Part shown: positions 6,661-6,777 of the stretch, piece by piece | How the letters are laid out: each line of letters opens with the position of its first letter | How positions within the stretch are numbered: the first letter of the stretch is position 1 | Assembly (NCBI GenBank): GCA_003446665.1 | Contig: DMCT01000033.1 | Coordinates: forward strand, 28,869-35,645 | Reading direction: 5' to 3' | From: Synergistaceae bacterium | GTDB taxonomy: Bacteria > Synergistota > Synergistia > Synergistales > Thermovirgaceae | Length of the DNA: 6,777 nucleotides | The notes under the pieces: model-generated | What the model was told of the DNA's origin: nothing | The model's input: only the letters and a program-made list of their open reading frames with translations | Databases searched by the model: none | Made by a program: the position numbers and the translations under genes

Positions 6661-6777
6661 TTATTCGAATCTTGGTCCGTATTCGATATCGCTGAACATT
6701 TCAAGCTTCTGGAGACTGTGAATGGCGTCCACGTAACGTATGGTCCCGCTTTTAGATCGCATGACCATCGAAGTAGT
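6661..6777 (-). CDS. glpX: C-terminus of probable class II fructose-1,6-bisphosphatase (GlpX type), 5' part beyond window
   Basis: Only the last 38 codons and the TAA stop (6661-6663) are present; the frame runs open to the window edge. The visible peptide contains MRSKSGTIR (residues 6-14 of the fragment), then AIHSL (18-22). From memory this matches the conserved GlpX C-terminal block RxKSxTIRxxxxIHxL, as in E. coli GlpX (RGKSRTIRRIQSIHYL). GlpX hydrolyses fructose 1,6-bisphosphate to fructose 6-phosphate in gluconeogenesis, using divalent metal in the cytoplasm. The active site lies outside the window and cannot be checked. The tail after IHSL is 16 residues, slightly longer than in E. coli. 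It converges on hypF, with an inverted repeat between them. Confidence 0.7.
   Translation of the reverse strand, partial: TTSMVMRSKSGTIRYVDAIHSLQKLEMFSDIEYGPRFE

Noticed and set aside
1..6777. A new multi-gene system, mobile element, defence island or CRISPR
   Set aside because: All five genes are recognisable housekeeping or cofactor genes. There are no transposase, integrase, toxin or defence domains and no direct-repeat arrays.

Overview
The window holds five protein-coding genes from what looks like an anaerobic bacterium with balanced GC content and tightly packed genes. A complete [NiFe]-hydrogenase maturation gene (hypF) and a corrinoid adenosyltransferase gene (cobO) suggest hydrogen metabolism and cobamide use. 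A Lon-related protease of the AAA_32 type and a class II fructose-1,6-bisphosphatase fit many anaerobic lineages, for example Synergistota, Thermotogota or deltaproteobacterial groups. That assignment is a guess from gene content; no rRNA or phylogenetic marker is present.

Layout: positions 1-4229 carry a minus-strand run read right to left as cobO (3699-4229), mnmA (2534-3562, or from 3601 if a GTG start is used) and a large Lon-related ATP-dependent protease (starting at 2520 and still open at base 1). mnmA and the protease gene are 13 bp apart, with a strong Shine-Dalgarno directly after the mnmA stop, so they are almost certainly co-transcribed. The 136-bp gap between cobO and mnmA contains a perfect 10-bp inverted repeat. 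Positions 4230-4334 form a divergent intergenic region with a good sigma70-like promoter for hypF, whose -10 box sits inside a small perfect palindrome. hypF (4335-6608) is complete on the plus strand. After it comes a 10-bp inverted repeat (6620-6657), then the last 38 codons of a converging minus-strand gene (6661-6777) whose C-terminus matches GlpX-type fructose-1,6-bisphosphatase.

The proteins belong to separate housekeeping or cofactor pathways: adenosylcobalamin formation, s2U34 tRNA thiolation, protein quality control, hydrogenase CN-ligand synthesis and gluconeogenesis. I see no evidence for a new multi-gene system, mobile element, CRISPR array or RNA gene. The points worth a second look are small: changed Walker residues in the Lon-related protease, the palindrome over the hypF promoter, the hairpin ahead of mnmA with its non-ATG start, the CxxC version of the MnmA active site, and hypF standing apart from other hyp genes.
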